Origin: CAYVBW01 sp964449995
GTDB lineage: Bacteria; Patescibacteriota; Microgenomatia; UBA1400; PJMF01
DNA: 38,256 bases
Assembly: GCA_964449995.1 (NCBI GenBank)
Contig: CAYVBW010000007.1
Location: 1-38,256 of the forward strand
Direction of reading: 5' to 3'
The notes beneath the pieces were generated by a model. That model was not told the origin of the DNA, made no database searches, and saw only the letters and a program-made list of their open reading frames with translations. Shown in pieces: positions 7,606-15,288 of this stretch; within the stretch, counting starts at the first letter, position 1, and the number at the start of each line of letters is the position of its first letter. The translations under genes were made by a program, and so were the position numbers.

Positions 7606-9267
7606 ATGCCTAAAGGGCTAACTTCACAAACTAATATTAAAAAAGTTTTGTTGTTAATAGTCATAGTGATTGGGTTATTTGTCAGGGTAATAGATTTAGA
7701 AAATACCCCTAGTGGCCTACATGCTGATGAGGCTTCATTTCTATTAAATGCGCAGTCTATTTTAGAAACCGGGAGGGATGAAGATAATAGGCTTTTACCA
7801 ATCTCCCTTAACTCTCTCATAGATCCAAAACCTGCCTTATATTCATATTTACAGATTCCTTTTATAGCACTAATGGGTCCTTCGATTGCCGCAGCCAGAT
7901 TACCAGCTGCCATAATGGGAACAGTGTCTTTAGTGTTGATATATTTCTTGATGAAGGAGTTCGGCAAAGAGGAGCTGGGTTTACTAATGTGTTTTTTATT
8001 AGCAATCTCCCCGTGGCATATTGTGGTTAGCAGAGCCACTCAAGAGGTTATTCTGTCATTTTTATTTTTAATGTTAGCTTTTTATTTTGCTAATAAATTT
8101 TTTCAGACTGATAAGAAAAAGTGGTTATTGACATTTGCCACTGCTGGTTTTTTTTCAATGTATGCTTATCATTCAGCCAAAATTTTTCTGCCCGTTTTTA
8201 TACTTGCATGGGGTACATATCTATTTATTAAAGACAAAATAAAATTAAACAAAATTTTGTTAGTTGTTGCTGCAGTTGTTTTTAGTGTGTTGATTTCAGT
8301 TAGTTTGCAGGAAAGTACATCAAGATTTAGTGCTATTGGCTTGTTAAATGATCCAGCTCCTCCAGCAAGAGTACTAGAGCAAATTTATGGAGCTACAGGG
8401 ATTGTTCCCAGCTTTGTTTTGAGATCTTTTTATAATAAACCTACTGAATATTTTCGAGAGTTTGTAAGTGAATATCTAAGTCACTTTGATCCTGATTTTC
8501 TTTTCATTTCTGGAGGTGAGCCAAAAAGATATTTAGTGCCGTTTCACGGGTTATTTTATTTGGTTGAAATCCCTTTATTTTTACTTGGATTATACGCTTC
8601 AGCCTTACAGAAGAAAAAAAGCTTATTTATTTTTTTTATTTTAATTTTGTTCTTAGCCCCTTTACCTGCAGCCTTAACCTCTCAAGAAACGCCCAGCATG
8701 ATAAGAGTTTTTCCTATGATGACGGCAATGATTTATTTTATAGCTGAAGGTATTTTATTTTTGGCAAAGTTAAAGGTTAATTGGAAAACTCCAGTTTTAG
8801 TTTTACTGTCCTTATTTTATTGTTGGCAAATTAGTTATTTTGCAATGCAATTTTTTGTTCAGCAAAAAGTGCATCAGCCGTGGTATAGAAATAATCCTTA
8901 TTCTGAGATTGCTCATAAACTTACTTTTTTAGAATCTGATTTTAATAAGATATTGGTCACTAATGATTTAAGACCACTTTATGCCTATTTTGCACTCGAA
9001 GGCTTAATTGATATCTTAGCTTTACAGAAACAACCTCTGGCTAGGAATGAGGCAGTTTATCAAATTTATAAATATGAGTTTAATCAGAAATCTTGTTATC
9101 TGGGTGAGTTGGAACCTGGAGTTTTATATATTGCAGAGTCAGTCTGTAGGGAGCAGTCAAAAGAGCTCAATAAACTAAAAGTGGTGGAGTCCATTACTTA
9201 TCCGGATGGAAATTTGGTCTATGAGCTACTTACACTACCTCAAGAATATGATCAAAAAGTACTATAG
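7606..9267 (+). CDS. GT39/PMT-like membrane glycosyltransferase (GT-C)
   Basis: The 553-residue protein follows the ArnT/PMT plan. It has a first membrane helix (about 13-30), then an outside loop with HADEA where Asp41-Glu42 matches the catalytic acidic pair, then TGRDEDN (55-61) and DPKPALY (73-79), then AARLPA before the next helix. About 10 to 12 helices follow, with SPWHIVVSR and YHSAKIF motifs typical of this family. A C-terminal region of about 130 residues lies outside the membrane and carries two cysteines. Such enzymes transfer a sugar from a polyprenyl phosphate to lipid, protein or glycan; the acceptor here is unknown. An AAAGGGA stretch 8 to 14 bases ahead of the ATG could serve as a ribosome binding site. 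The downstream gene overlaps its end. Confidence 0.85.
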   Translation: MPKGLTSQTNIKKVLLLIVIVIGLFVRVIDLENTPSGLHADEASFLLNAQSILETGRDEDNRLLPISLNSLIDPKPALYSYLQIPFIALMGPSIAAARLPAAIMGTVSLVLIYFLMKEFGKEELGLLMCFLLAISPWHIVVSRATQEVILSFLFLMLAFYFANKFFQTDKKKWLLTFATAGFFSMYAYHSAKIFLPVFILAWGTYLFIKDKIKLNKILLVVAAVVFSVLISVSLQESTSRFSAIGLLNDPAPPARVLEQIYGATGIVPSFVLRSFYNKPTEYFREFVSEYLSHFDPDFLFISGGEPKRYLVPFHGLFYLVEIPLFLLGLYASALQKKKSLFIFFILILFLAPLPAALTSQETPSMIRVFPMMTAMIYFIAEGILFLAKLKVNWKTPVLVLLSLFYCWQISYFAMQFFVQQKVHQPWYRNNPYSEIAHKLTFLESDFNKILVTNDLRPLYAYFALEGLIDILALQKQPLARNEAVYQIYKYEFNQKSCYLGELEPGVLYIAESVCREQSKELNKLKVVESITYPDGNLVYELLTLPQEYDQKVL

Positions 9268-11005
9268 CTTGTTATTAATAGTTGCCTTACTGTTATTTGT
9301 TGGTTTCTGGCATAAGGAGCTGTTGGGAGACCGACTTTTAGAGTCAGATGATTATCAACATCATGCGGTTCGCACTGCCAACTATTATTTAGCATTAAGA
9401 CAAGGACAATTCCCAGTGAGATGGGCACCTAATTTAAATGAGGGTTACGGTTATCCCGCTTTTAATTATATGTATCCGCTTCCCTATATGGTTTCTTCGT
9501 TTTTTCATTTTGCCGGAGCCTCAGTTCAGCAAAGCGTGAATTTAGCAATGCTCAGCGCTGCTTTGCTGGCTACAACAACTTCTTATTTATTAATCAAGTA
9601 TTTAACCAAAAATAACTTAGCAGCGATTACCGGAGCAGCTATTTATACACTTAGTCCTTACCCTTTGCTGAATATTTTTTGGAGAGGAGCTATCGGAGAA
9701 GTTTTTTTTGTCGCTTTTGTGCCATTACTTTTGCTAAGCCTTATCATCTTTTTTAAATCTAGAATTCCCAGGTTAAAAAAAATTGGACTGCTATTAACAA
9801 GTCTTAGTATTGCCTTATTAATTTTAAGCCACTTTCCATCTCTGACGCTACTATTTCCTATTACATTACTGCTAATTATGGCCCTTGTTTTTTTTGATAA
9901 AAAAAAGGATTCAATAAAAACATTTTCAGCAGTTTGTGTTGCAGGTCTTTTGGGTATACTTATGAGCGCTTGGTATTGGTTGCCAGCCTTTTTAGAAAAA
10001 AATTTAATTACTTATGAAACAGGAACTTCATTAACTCAGTATCAAAGTCATTTTGTTTCTTTAATTTCTCTCTTTGATATTAGAAGAACAATCCAAAGCA
10101 GTGAATACTTTGTTGAGGTGACTCAAATCGGCGCAGCTGGCTTACTGATTGCTGTTTTAACCATATTTACGCTTTACAAAACTTTAAAAACAAAACAAAA
10201 CTTAAGTAAAAAAATTTTTATAGTTTGGAGTTTATTAGTTTTCCTAATCTCGATTATATTAATGATCCCGCTCTCTAGATCCTTGTGGGATAATTTTAAG
10301 ATTTTTCAACTAGTTCAATATCCTTGGAGAATTTTGTGGATGAGTATGTTGGCTGTGGTTGTTATGTTTGCCAGCCTTATTTCTAATTTTTCAAAAATAC
10401 AACAGCTGTTAATTACTTTAGCGATTTTTGTTTTGGTTTTTTGGTCTGCAGTTACATACACTCAACCCAAAGGGTATTTTAGTCGCGCTGACTTTGACTG
10501 GTATGAGATGGGAACTACTGGTTCTAGTTTTGATGAACATCAACCAATTTGGTCTCAAAAACCTTATTATTTTCCAGAAGAGCTGATGTATGTTGACGTT
10601 TCAAGGTTGCCCTTACTGGCAGAGAGTGAAAGCAAAGATCAATTGTCAAATATTGTTTTGCCTTTAAGTGAGCTTGATCCTAATATTCAAAGATTAGATG
10701 GCACAAAAGTAATGTACCAATTAGAGAATGAGCAAAAAATTTTGGTATTACACAAACGGTTGTTTTTTCCTGGATGGACTGTTGCTGTTAATGAAGCCCC
10801 AGCCAAACCTTTAATTGATGTTTCTCGCTATGAGGGGATTATGGCTGTTAAGCTACCAACGGGAGCTAATAATGTTTCAGTTCAATTTACCGGGAGAACT
10901 AAAATCAGATTAACGGGAGAAATTATTTCTATCATTTCAATTTTAATATTTGGAATAACTTCAGCATTACCTGCTAAGCTGTTTGTGAAAAAACTAAGCA
11001 AGTAA
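9248..11005 (+). CDS. PTPS_related-type GT-C membrane protein, copy 2
   Basis: I choose the ATG at 9248 (585 residues). The longer frame from 9206 adds 14 polar residues before the first membrane helix and overlaps the upstream gene by 62 bases, whereas 9248 gives a 20-base overlap and a normal start. The N-terminal loop has SDDYQHHAVR (33-42), FPVRW (55-59), GYGYP (66-70) and YPLPY, matching the copies at 3267 and 13590. A motif RGAIGEVFF takes the place of RGALSELW. About 11 membrane helices follow, then an outside domain ending with FFPGWTVAVNE (FPGW at 507-510) and a last helix. The FPGW.v..n element recalls the beta-rich C-terminal part of YfhO-type GT-C proteins. Function is probably sugar transfer from a lipid donor; donor and acceptor are unknown. 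Confidence 0.7.
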   Translation: MIKKYYSLLLIVALLLFVGFWHKELLGDRLLESDDYQHHAVRTANYYLALRQGQFPVRWAPNLNEGYGYPAFNYMYPLPYMVSSFFHFAGASVQQSVNLAMLSAALLATTTSYLLIKYLTKNNLAAITGAAIYTLSPYPLLNIFWRGAIGEVFFVAFVPLLLLSLIIFFKSRIPRLKKIGLLLTSLSIALLILSHFPSLTLLFPITLLLIMALVFFDKKKDSIKTFSAVCVAGLLGILMSAWYWLPAFLEKNLITYETGTSLTQYQSHFVSLISLFDIRRTIQSSEYFVEVTQIGAAGLLIAVLTIFTLYKTLKTKQNLSKKIFIVWSLLVFLISIILMIPLSRSLWDNFKIFQLVQYPWRILWMSMLAVVVMFASLISNFSKIQQLLITLAIFVLVFWSAVTYTQPKGYFSRADFDWYEMGTTGSSFDEHQPIWSQKPYYFPEELMYVDVSRLPLLAESESKDQLSNIVLPLSELDPNIQRLDGTKVMYQLENEQKILVLHKRLFFPGWTVAVNEAPAKPLIDVSRYEGIMAVKLPTGANNVSVQFTGRTKIRLTGEIISIISILIFGITSALPAKLFVKKLSK

Positions 11006-11011
11006 TGACTA

Positions 11012-11020
11012 TGCTACAAT
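11012..11020 (+). promoter_or_regulatory. possible extended -10 element upstream of the gene at 11084
   Basis: The bases TGCTACAAT match a TGn extended -10. It lies in the 78-base gap between two plus-strand genes. If active it would give a leader of roughly 55 to 60 bases for the gene at 11084. No good -35 box is seen. Confidence 0.3.
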
Positions 11021-11083
11021 CAAACTTAATTAAATAGGCTCTAATCAAGTTTCTTGAAATACTAAAATTTACTCTAATCCTAA

Positions 11084-12934
11084 ATGTATTTAATAAATGT
11101 TTTTAAGAATTTGTCTAATACTAAAAAACTGTTTTTAGTTGGTTGTTGTGTTTTGTTCTTGTTAGGTTTATTTATTAGATTCTTTAGACTAAATCAAATT
11201 CCTTTATCTTTTTATCACGATGAAATGGATTATGTTTTTACTGGTGAGGCAGTGGCTAGGTGGGGGACTGACATTACTGGCGAATGGAGTCCATGGCAGC
11301 TGAGGCCTTTAAAAACTCTTAATTATACTGCTGAGTTGCCTGCCTTATTTCATGCTGCAGCCCAATTAGCGTTTGGCTTTGGACCTCAAACTGGACATGT
11401 TCCAGCAGCGTTTTTTGGACTACTAATAGTGATAAGTTCAGCTACGCTGGCGTTTTTCTTAACCAAAAACAAGGTTCTATCTACGTTAGTAGGAGTGCTG
11501 GTGGCCACCAATCCATGGCATATCTTTCTTTCTAGAATGGGCTATGAAGCCATTATCTCACTCTTTTTTCAATTAATATTTATCGCCATGGTTTGGTTAA
11601 CAACTTCCAAATTAACTCAAAAACCACTGATGAGAATAAGCAACTATCTCATCATGCTGTTATCAATATTTTTGGGATTTTTTACTTACCACGGAGCTAA
11701 ATTTACTTTCGTCGCATTGATTGTTATCGCTTGTTTGTGGCTTTTTTTTCAAAGAATCTCAAAAATATGGAAAGCTACTTTAATTATTAGTTTGATTGGA
11801 TTTTTGTCTTTGCTTATGTTCCATATGGTACAACTCAATCAAACAGGAGCTCTTGGTGAAAGAGATTCAGAGCTTTTAAACACTGAGTATTTAACAGAGA
11901 TTGTTGATGAAAGAAGAAGACTTTCTTTTTCTAGTCCCTATACTAAGATGATGATAAATAAACCAGTTGTGGCATATGAAGCGCTTATGCGCCGCTACAC
12001 TAGTGTGTTTGATGTTTATCGACTAGCTGTCAGGGGTGCTGAAAGTGGTTTTCAATTTTCTTTATCAGTTCATGGTTATTTTTATTTAACAATGATTCCT
12101 TTATCAATTATGGGTATTTATTGGTGGTTAAAAAATTATCCAAAAGCAGGGTGGTTTTTACTAGCATTTTTGGCTGTTTCTCCAATAGCTAGTACAGTAA
12201 CCATTGGCTACCAGACAATTTTTAGAAGTGCCTTAACCTATCTTTTAGTTTTAATTTTCTCTGGGGGTGGGGCTACTGCGGTTTGTAATTATCTTTTTAA
12301 GTCAAAAAATTCATCTCTGGGGATAATAACTATTTTTGTTATTTTGTTAATGGAAGTTGTTGCCTTTGGATCTAACTATTTATCACGCTATGCACTTGTG
12401 TCGGCTGATAACCATTATTTTTTTGAGAGGTTACTGGCTGATTATGAAAGCAGGATAAACGAGCCAGTACTGGTGGTTGTGAGCAATGAAAAAGTTTATA
12501 GTCAGGCAAGAGCTTTGGTGAGCTATAATCAATTAATGCCAGACTTAACCTTAGAGGAAAGATTACAATTTAGCGATCCTTCTGTGAGTAGGGACTTTAA
12601 ATTTAAAGACACCACTATTACCGGTTCGTGTCCTAATTTAGAAGAGGTGAGAGAAGTGATTCAGGTAGTAGATCAAATGATGTTTGGCCGTTGTGATTAT
12701 AAGGAATTTTTGGCAACAGCCTCAGCGTCTTTAAATGATACAAAACAGCCCCAGAGGTTATTCGCAATTAGTTCTCCAATAGATAGTGGTAGTTATTTTT
12801 TCTTAATTAATGATCCGATTTGTGATCCAGAGCAAGTGGGTAATTTTGTTTATGTTGATGATATTGACAATTACCAACTACAGCAGCTGTGTGATGAAGA
12901 GTTTTGTCAAAATTGGATAAAAAGAGAGTTTTAA
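11084..12934 (+). CDS. GT39/PMT-like membrane glycosyltransferase (GT-C) with cysteine-rich outer tail
   Basis: The 616-residue protein has the GT39 layout: a first helix (about 16-34), the loop motif YHDEMDY with Asp46-Glu47 as the likely catalytic pair, and a long loop with WSPWQLRPLKTLNY where other members have KPPLY. TNPWHIFLSRMGYEA and TYHGAKFTF match the family pattern of SPWH.v.SR and YH.ak. The acceptor side is distinctive. The last 110 or so residues form a predicted outside domain with five cysteines (in GSCPN, GRCDY, PICDP and the pair in LCDEEFC), unlike the other GT-C proteins here. Disulfides are possible. It sits after a 78-base gap and before a convergent minus-strand gene, with a hairpin between them. 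Acceptor and sugar cannot be predicted. Confidence 0.82.
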   Translation: MYLINVFKNLSNTKKLFLVGCCVLFLLGLFIRFFRLNQIPLSFYHDEMDYVFTGEAVARWGTDITGEWSPWQLRPLKTLNYTAELPALFHAAAQLAFGFGPQTGHVPAAFFGLLIVISSATLAFFLTKNKVLSTLVGVLVATNPWHIFLSRMGYEAIISLFFQLIFIAMVWLTTSKLTQKPLMRISNYLIMLLSIFLGFFTYHGAKFTFVALIVIACLWLFFQRISKIWKATLIISLIGFLSLLMFHMVQLNQTGALGERDSELLNTEYLTEIVDERRRLSFSSPYTKMMINKPVVAYEALMRRYTSVFDVYRLAVRGAESGFQFSLSVHGYFYLTMIPLSIMGIYWWLKNYPKAGWFLLAFLAVSPIASTVTIGYQTIFRSALTYLLVLIFSGGGATAVCNYLFKSKNSSLGIITIFVILLMEVVAFGSNYLSRYALVSADNHYFFERLLADYESRINEPVLVVVSNEKVYSQARALVSYNQLMPDLTLEERLQFSDPSVSRDFKFKDTTITGSCPNLEEVREVIQVVDQMMFGRCDYKEFLATASASLNDTKQPQRLFAISSPIDSGSYFFLINDPICDPEQVGNFVYVDDIDNYQLQQLCDEEFCQNWIKREF

Positions 12935-12935
12935 A

Positions 12936-12959
12936 CAAAGTGAAAAGGCAATCACTTTG
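12936..12959. terminator. hairpin between convergent genes, possible bidirectional terminator
   Basis: CAAAGTGA (12936-12943) pairs perfectly with TCACTTTG (12952-12959) around an 8-base loop, directly after the stop at 12934 and before the minus-strand stop at 12983. A second weaker stem, AACTAGT (12960-12966) with ACTAGTT (12982-12988), follows. On the minus strand the first stem is followed by TTTAAAA and a later T-run; the plus side has no clean U-tract. The role is therefore likely but not proven. Confidence 0.5.
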
Positions 12960-12982
12960 AACTAGTGTTTGAAATAAGTAGA

Positions 12983-13591
12983 CTAGTTTAGATTAATAAT
13001 TGAGTGGTGAAGCCAGTTTGAGTTTTCAAGTAGGTCTAACTCATCACTGGTGTAGTTAAAGAAACCAACTGTTTGTTTCATTTCCTGAATAGGTAATAAA
13101 AACCACAGTTCAAAAGATTTTTGTGCTGAATTAGATTTTGGTTGATTTTGAATAAGCAGGATTTGGTCTGTTTTTAGTAAAACTTCGCTGTTTTCATAAT
13201 CTTGAGCAACTTCTAACAGCGAGAATTTTTGATCAACAACACTTTCTGTACTCAAAATATAAGGGCTAGTGTAATAAAGAAGAGCTGTTTTTCCCGAGGG
13301 TTCGATATTCACTATTCGATAGGTTTGAAAAAGCTTAACAGAGTTTGGATTGATACTAAAAGAACCCCTGCTTGTTAGTTCTCGCAATTCCCAATAAACC
13401 ATTGTATCAATTGTTTTATTTTCTTTAACTTGGGTAATAAATTCTTCTATTCTGTTTTGATTTTTGTTTGCAAAAAAGGATGTGCTGATGGTTGGGTGCA
13501 GGGAAACCGAAAAAAGTAACACTAGTAAGCCAATTATTAAAAAAACAAAAATCATTCCGTGTTGGCTCAAGGTGTTGTATACTGTTTTCAT
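12983..13591 (-). CDS. single-pass membrane protein of unknown function, 202 residues
   Basis: No family is recognised. After about 12 residues there is one hydrophobic helix (about 13-31, FVFLIIGLLVLLFSVSL), and the remaining 170 residues are a soluble region predicted outside the membrane. That region mixes polar strands and helices (for example SPYILSTESVVDQKFSLLEVA and SFELWFLLPI) and has no cysteine or obvious catalytic motif. It is alone on the minus strand among GT-C genes. Its start codon overlaps that of the plus-strand gene at 13590 within the four bases CATG, so each gene's promoter must lie inside the other gene. The two could be co-regulated. It may be an accessory or acceptor protein for surface glycosylation, but nothing in the sequence shows this directly. 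Confidence 0.7.
   Translation of the reverse strand: MKTVYNTLSQHGMIFVFLIIGLLVLLFSVSLHPTISTSFFANKNQNRIEEFITQVKENKTIDTMVYWELRELTSRGSFSINPNSVKLFQTYRIVNIEPSGKTALLYYTSPYILSTESVVDQKFSLLEVAQDYENSEVLLKTDQILLIQNQPKSNSAQKSFELWFLLPIQEMKQTVGFFNYTSDELDLLENSNWLHHSIINLN
13578..13583 (+). promoter_or_regulatory. -10 element, leaderless type, inside the divergent gene
   Basis: TATACT lies 6 bases before the ATG at 13590 and within codons 3 to 5 of the minus-strand gene. The spacing matches the -10 to start-codon spacing seen at 3267, 19014 and 34302. There is no clear -35 or TGn. Confidence 0.4.
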
Positions 13592-15275
13592 GTTCTTGCG
13601 AAATTTATTTTCAAAAAAAGGATTTTTAAACTATATTGCTATTACTATTATAATCATTGCTGGACTGCTTTTGGTGGCTGATTTATTTTTTATTCCAGGT
13701 AGGGCAATTACTTTTGACGGACATATCCACATGGCTACCATAGCTCAATTTGCAGCAGCCATAAAAGAGCTTGAGATTCCAGTTAGATGGTCAAATAATT
13801 TTGCTAACTATGGATTACCTCTACCTATCTTTGCTCATCAAATTCCAGCTTATCTAGGAGCTTTTTTTGAGATTTTAGTCAATAATCCTGTAATGTCTTT
13901 TAATCTAACAATGCTGATTGGTGTTATTGGCTCTTCTGTTGCTTTTTATTTACTGTTGAGAGAGTACGTTGACACAGCTTACGCTCTTATTGGGGCTTTG
14001 ATTTTTAATTTTGCGCCTTATCGAATCATTAATATTTATATCCGAGGAGCTTTACCAGAGTTATTTGCCAGTATGTTCTTGCCCATAATTTTAATTGGGA
14101 TAGTTAAGTGGTTTAGAGACAAGAAACCTTATGCAATAGTTATTTGCGTTTTAGGAATTACAGGGCTGGCGTTGACTCACCCGATGCTGCTTTTTCCTAG
14201 CAGCTTGGTTTTTTTGCCCTTTGTAATTTACTACAATTGGCCGCTCAATAAAAATTGGCTAAATTTATTAAAATTTGGTGGAGTTTGTCTGATTGCAGCA
14301 GGTCTTGCTAGTTACTATTTACTACCACTGCTATTAGAGTCTAAATATTTTTATATTGGCCAAACACAAAATTTATTTGTGAGCCATAGTTTTTTAAATA
14401 TTAGTAATTACTTTCAAGAAAAATGGTTCTATTTTTTAGGTCACCCCGGTCCCAGAGGAGACCATATTATCTTTGGTTTAATTGAATCAATAATTTTAGT
14501 CATTGGTTTTGTAATCGCTTTACTGAATTTTATTAAAACAAGACAAGTTAAATTAGTTCAGCTCCTTGTTTTTATTTCTTTACTGTTGTTTTTTTCAACT
14601 TTACCTGTTTCAAAAGCACTTTATGAAAACATTTTTTTGTTGGACAACTTGCAGTTTTCCTGGAGAATGATTGGCTTACTTCTTTTTATTCCTCCATTTT
14701 TGTTGGTTATTCTTTTTCAAAAATTTATTAAAAATAAAAAGCTTGGGATAGTGTTTGGAATTTTAGCATTAGTAGTGGTTTTGTTTTATAGAGTGCCTCA
14801 GTTATATCAAAAAAACTCAACAGTTTATGATGTATCAAACTATTATTTTGTACACACCAATCTTCATACAAAAAATTTGAACACAATTTGGAGTGATGAC
14901 AGTGAAAATTATCCTGTAAAAACTAAACAATTTGAAATCGTTGAGGGTGAAGGAGAGGTTGAGCCAATTTTATTAAAAAACTCTAAACGACACTATCAGG
15001 TTAAAACCAATCAAGAGTTGAAAATGGTTGATTATACTTTTTATTTTCCTGGCTGGAAGGTTTTTGCTAATGGAGAGGAAATTTTAATAGAGTTTCAGGA
15101 TCCGGAACATCGGGGTCTTATTACTTATCAACTTCCTGCGGGAAAATACTTAGTAGAAGTAATTTATACTAATACTAAGGTTAGGTCACTGGGGTATTTA
15201 CTGTCAGTATTTTCAGGAGGTGTATTATTAGGACTTGTTTGTTTAATTAGAAAAAAAATTAAACAAAAAAGTTAA
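13590..15275 (+). CDS. PTPS_related-type GT-C membrane protein, copy 3
   Basis: The frame is open from 13464, but the first 42 codons lie antisense to the divergent gene and put a basic, poorly hydrophobic stretch before the first helix. I choose ATG 13590 (561 residues), which follows a TATACT element. The N-terminal helix (about 13-35) is followed by FDGHIHM (42-48), IPVRW (63-67) and NYGLPLP, then RGALPELFA, which align with copies 1 and 2. About 11 helices follow. The outside C-terminal region has YFPGWKVFANGEE (FPGW at 486-489) and a last helix. It is probably a glycosyltransferase of the GT-C fold using a lipid-linked sugar. The stop is 13 bases from the stop of the convergent gene at 15289. 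Substrates are unknown. Confidence 0.7.
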   Translation: MFLRNLFSKKGFLNYIAITIIIIAGLLLVADLFFIPGRAITFDGHIHMATIAQFAAAIKELEIPVRWSNNFANYGLPLPIFAHQIPAYLGAFFEILVNNPVMSFNLTMLIGVIGSSVAFYLLLREYVDTAYALIGALIFNFAPYRIINIYIRGALPELFASMFLPIILIGIVKWFRDKKPYAIVICVLGITGLALTHPMLLFPSSLVFLPFVIYYNWPLNKNWLNLLKFGGVCLIAAGLASYYLLPLLLESKYFYIGQTQNLFVSHSFLNISNYFQEKWFYFLGHPGPRGDHIIFGLIESIILVIGFVIALLNFIKTRQVKLVQLLVFISLLLFFSTLPVSKALYENIFLLDNLQFSWRMIGLLLFIPPFLLVILFQKFIKNKKLGIVFGILALVVVLFYRVPQLYQKNSTVYDVSNYYFVHTNLHTKNLNTIWSDDSENYPVKTKQFEIVEGEGEVEPILLKNSKRHYQVKTNQELKMVDYTFYFPGWKVFANGEEILIEFQDPEHRGLITYQLPAGKYLVEVIYTNTKVRSLGYLLSVFSGGVLLGLVCLIRKKIKQKS

Positions 15276-15288
15276 TTACTTAGCGTCC

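Noticed and set aside
7569..8039. 156-codon frame on the minus strand inside the GT39-like gene
   Set aside because: It is antisense to the conserved DE-motif region and has no family-like pattern, so it is a shadow frame.
9206..9247. Longer start of the second PTPS_related-type gene
   Set aside because: It would overlap the upstream gene by 62 bases and add 14 polar residues before the first helix; 9248 gives a normal membrane protein start.
13464..13589. Longer N-terminus for the gene at 13590
   Set aside because: The 42 extra codons lie antisense to the start of the divergent gene, lack features of copies 1 and 2, and precede a -10 element placed for the ATG at 13590.
15241..15264. GTTTAATT and AATTAAAC inverted repeat as a terminator
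   Set aside because: It lies within the end of the coding region, has an all-AT stem apart from one pair and no U-tract on the plus strand.
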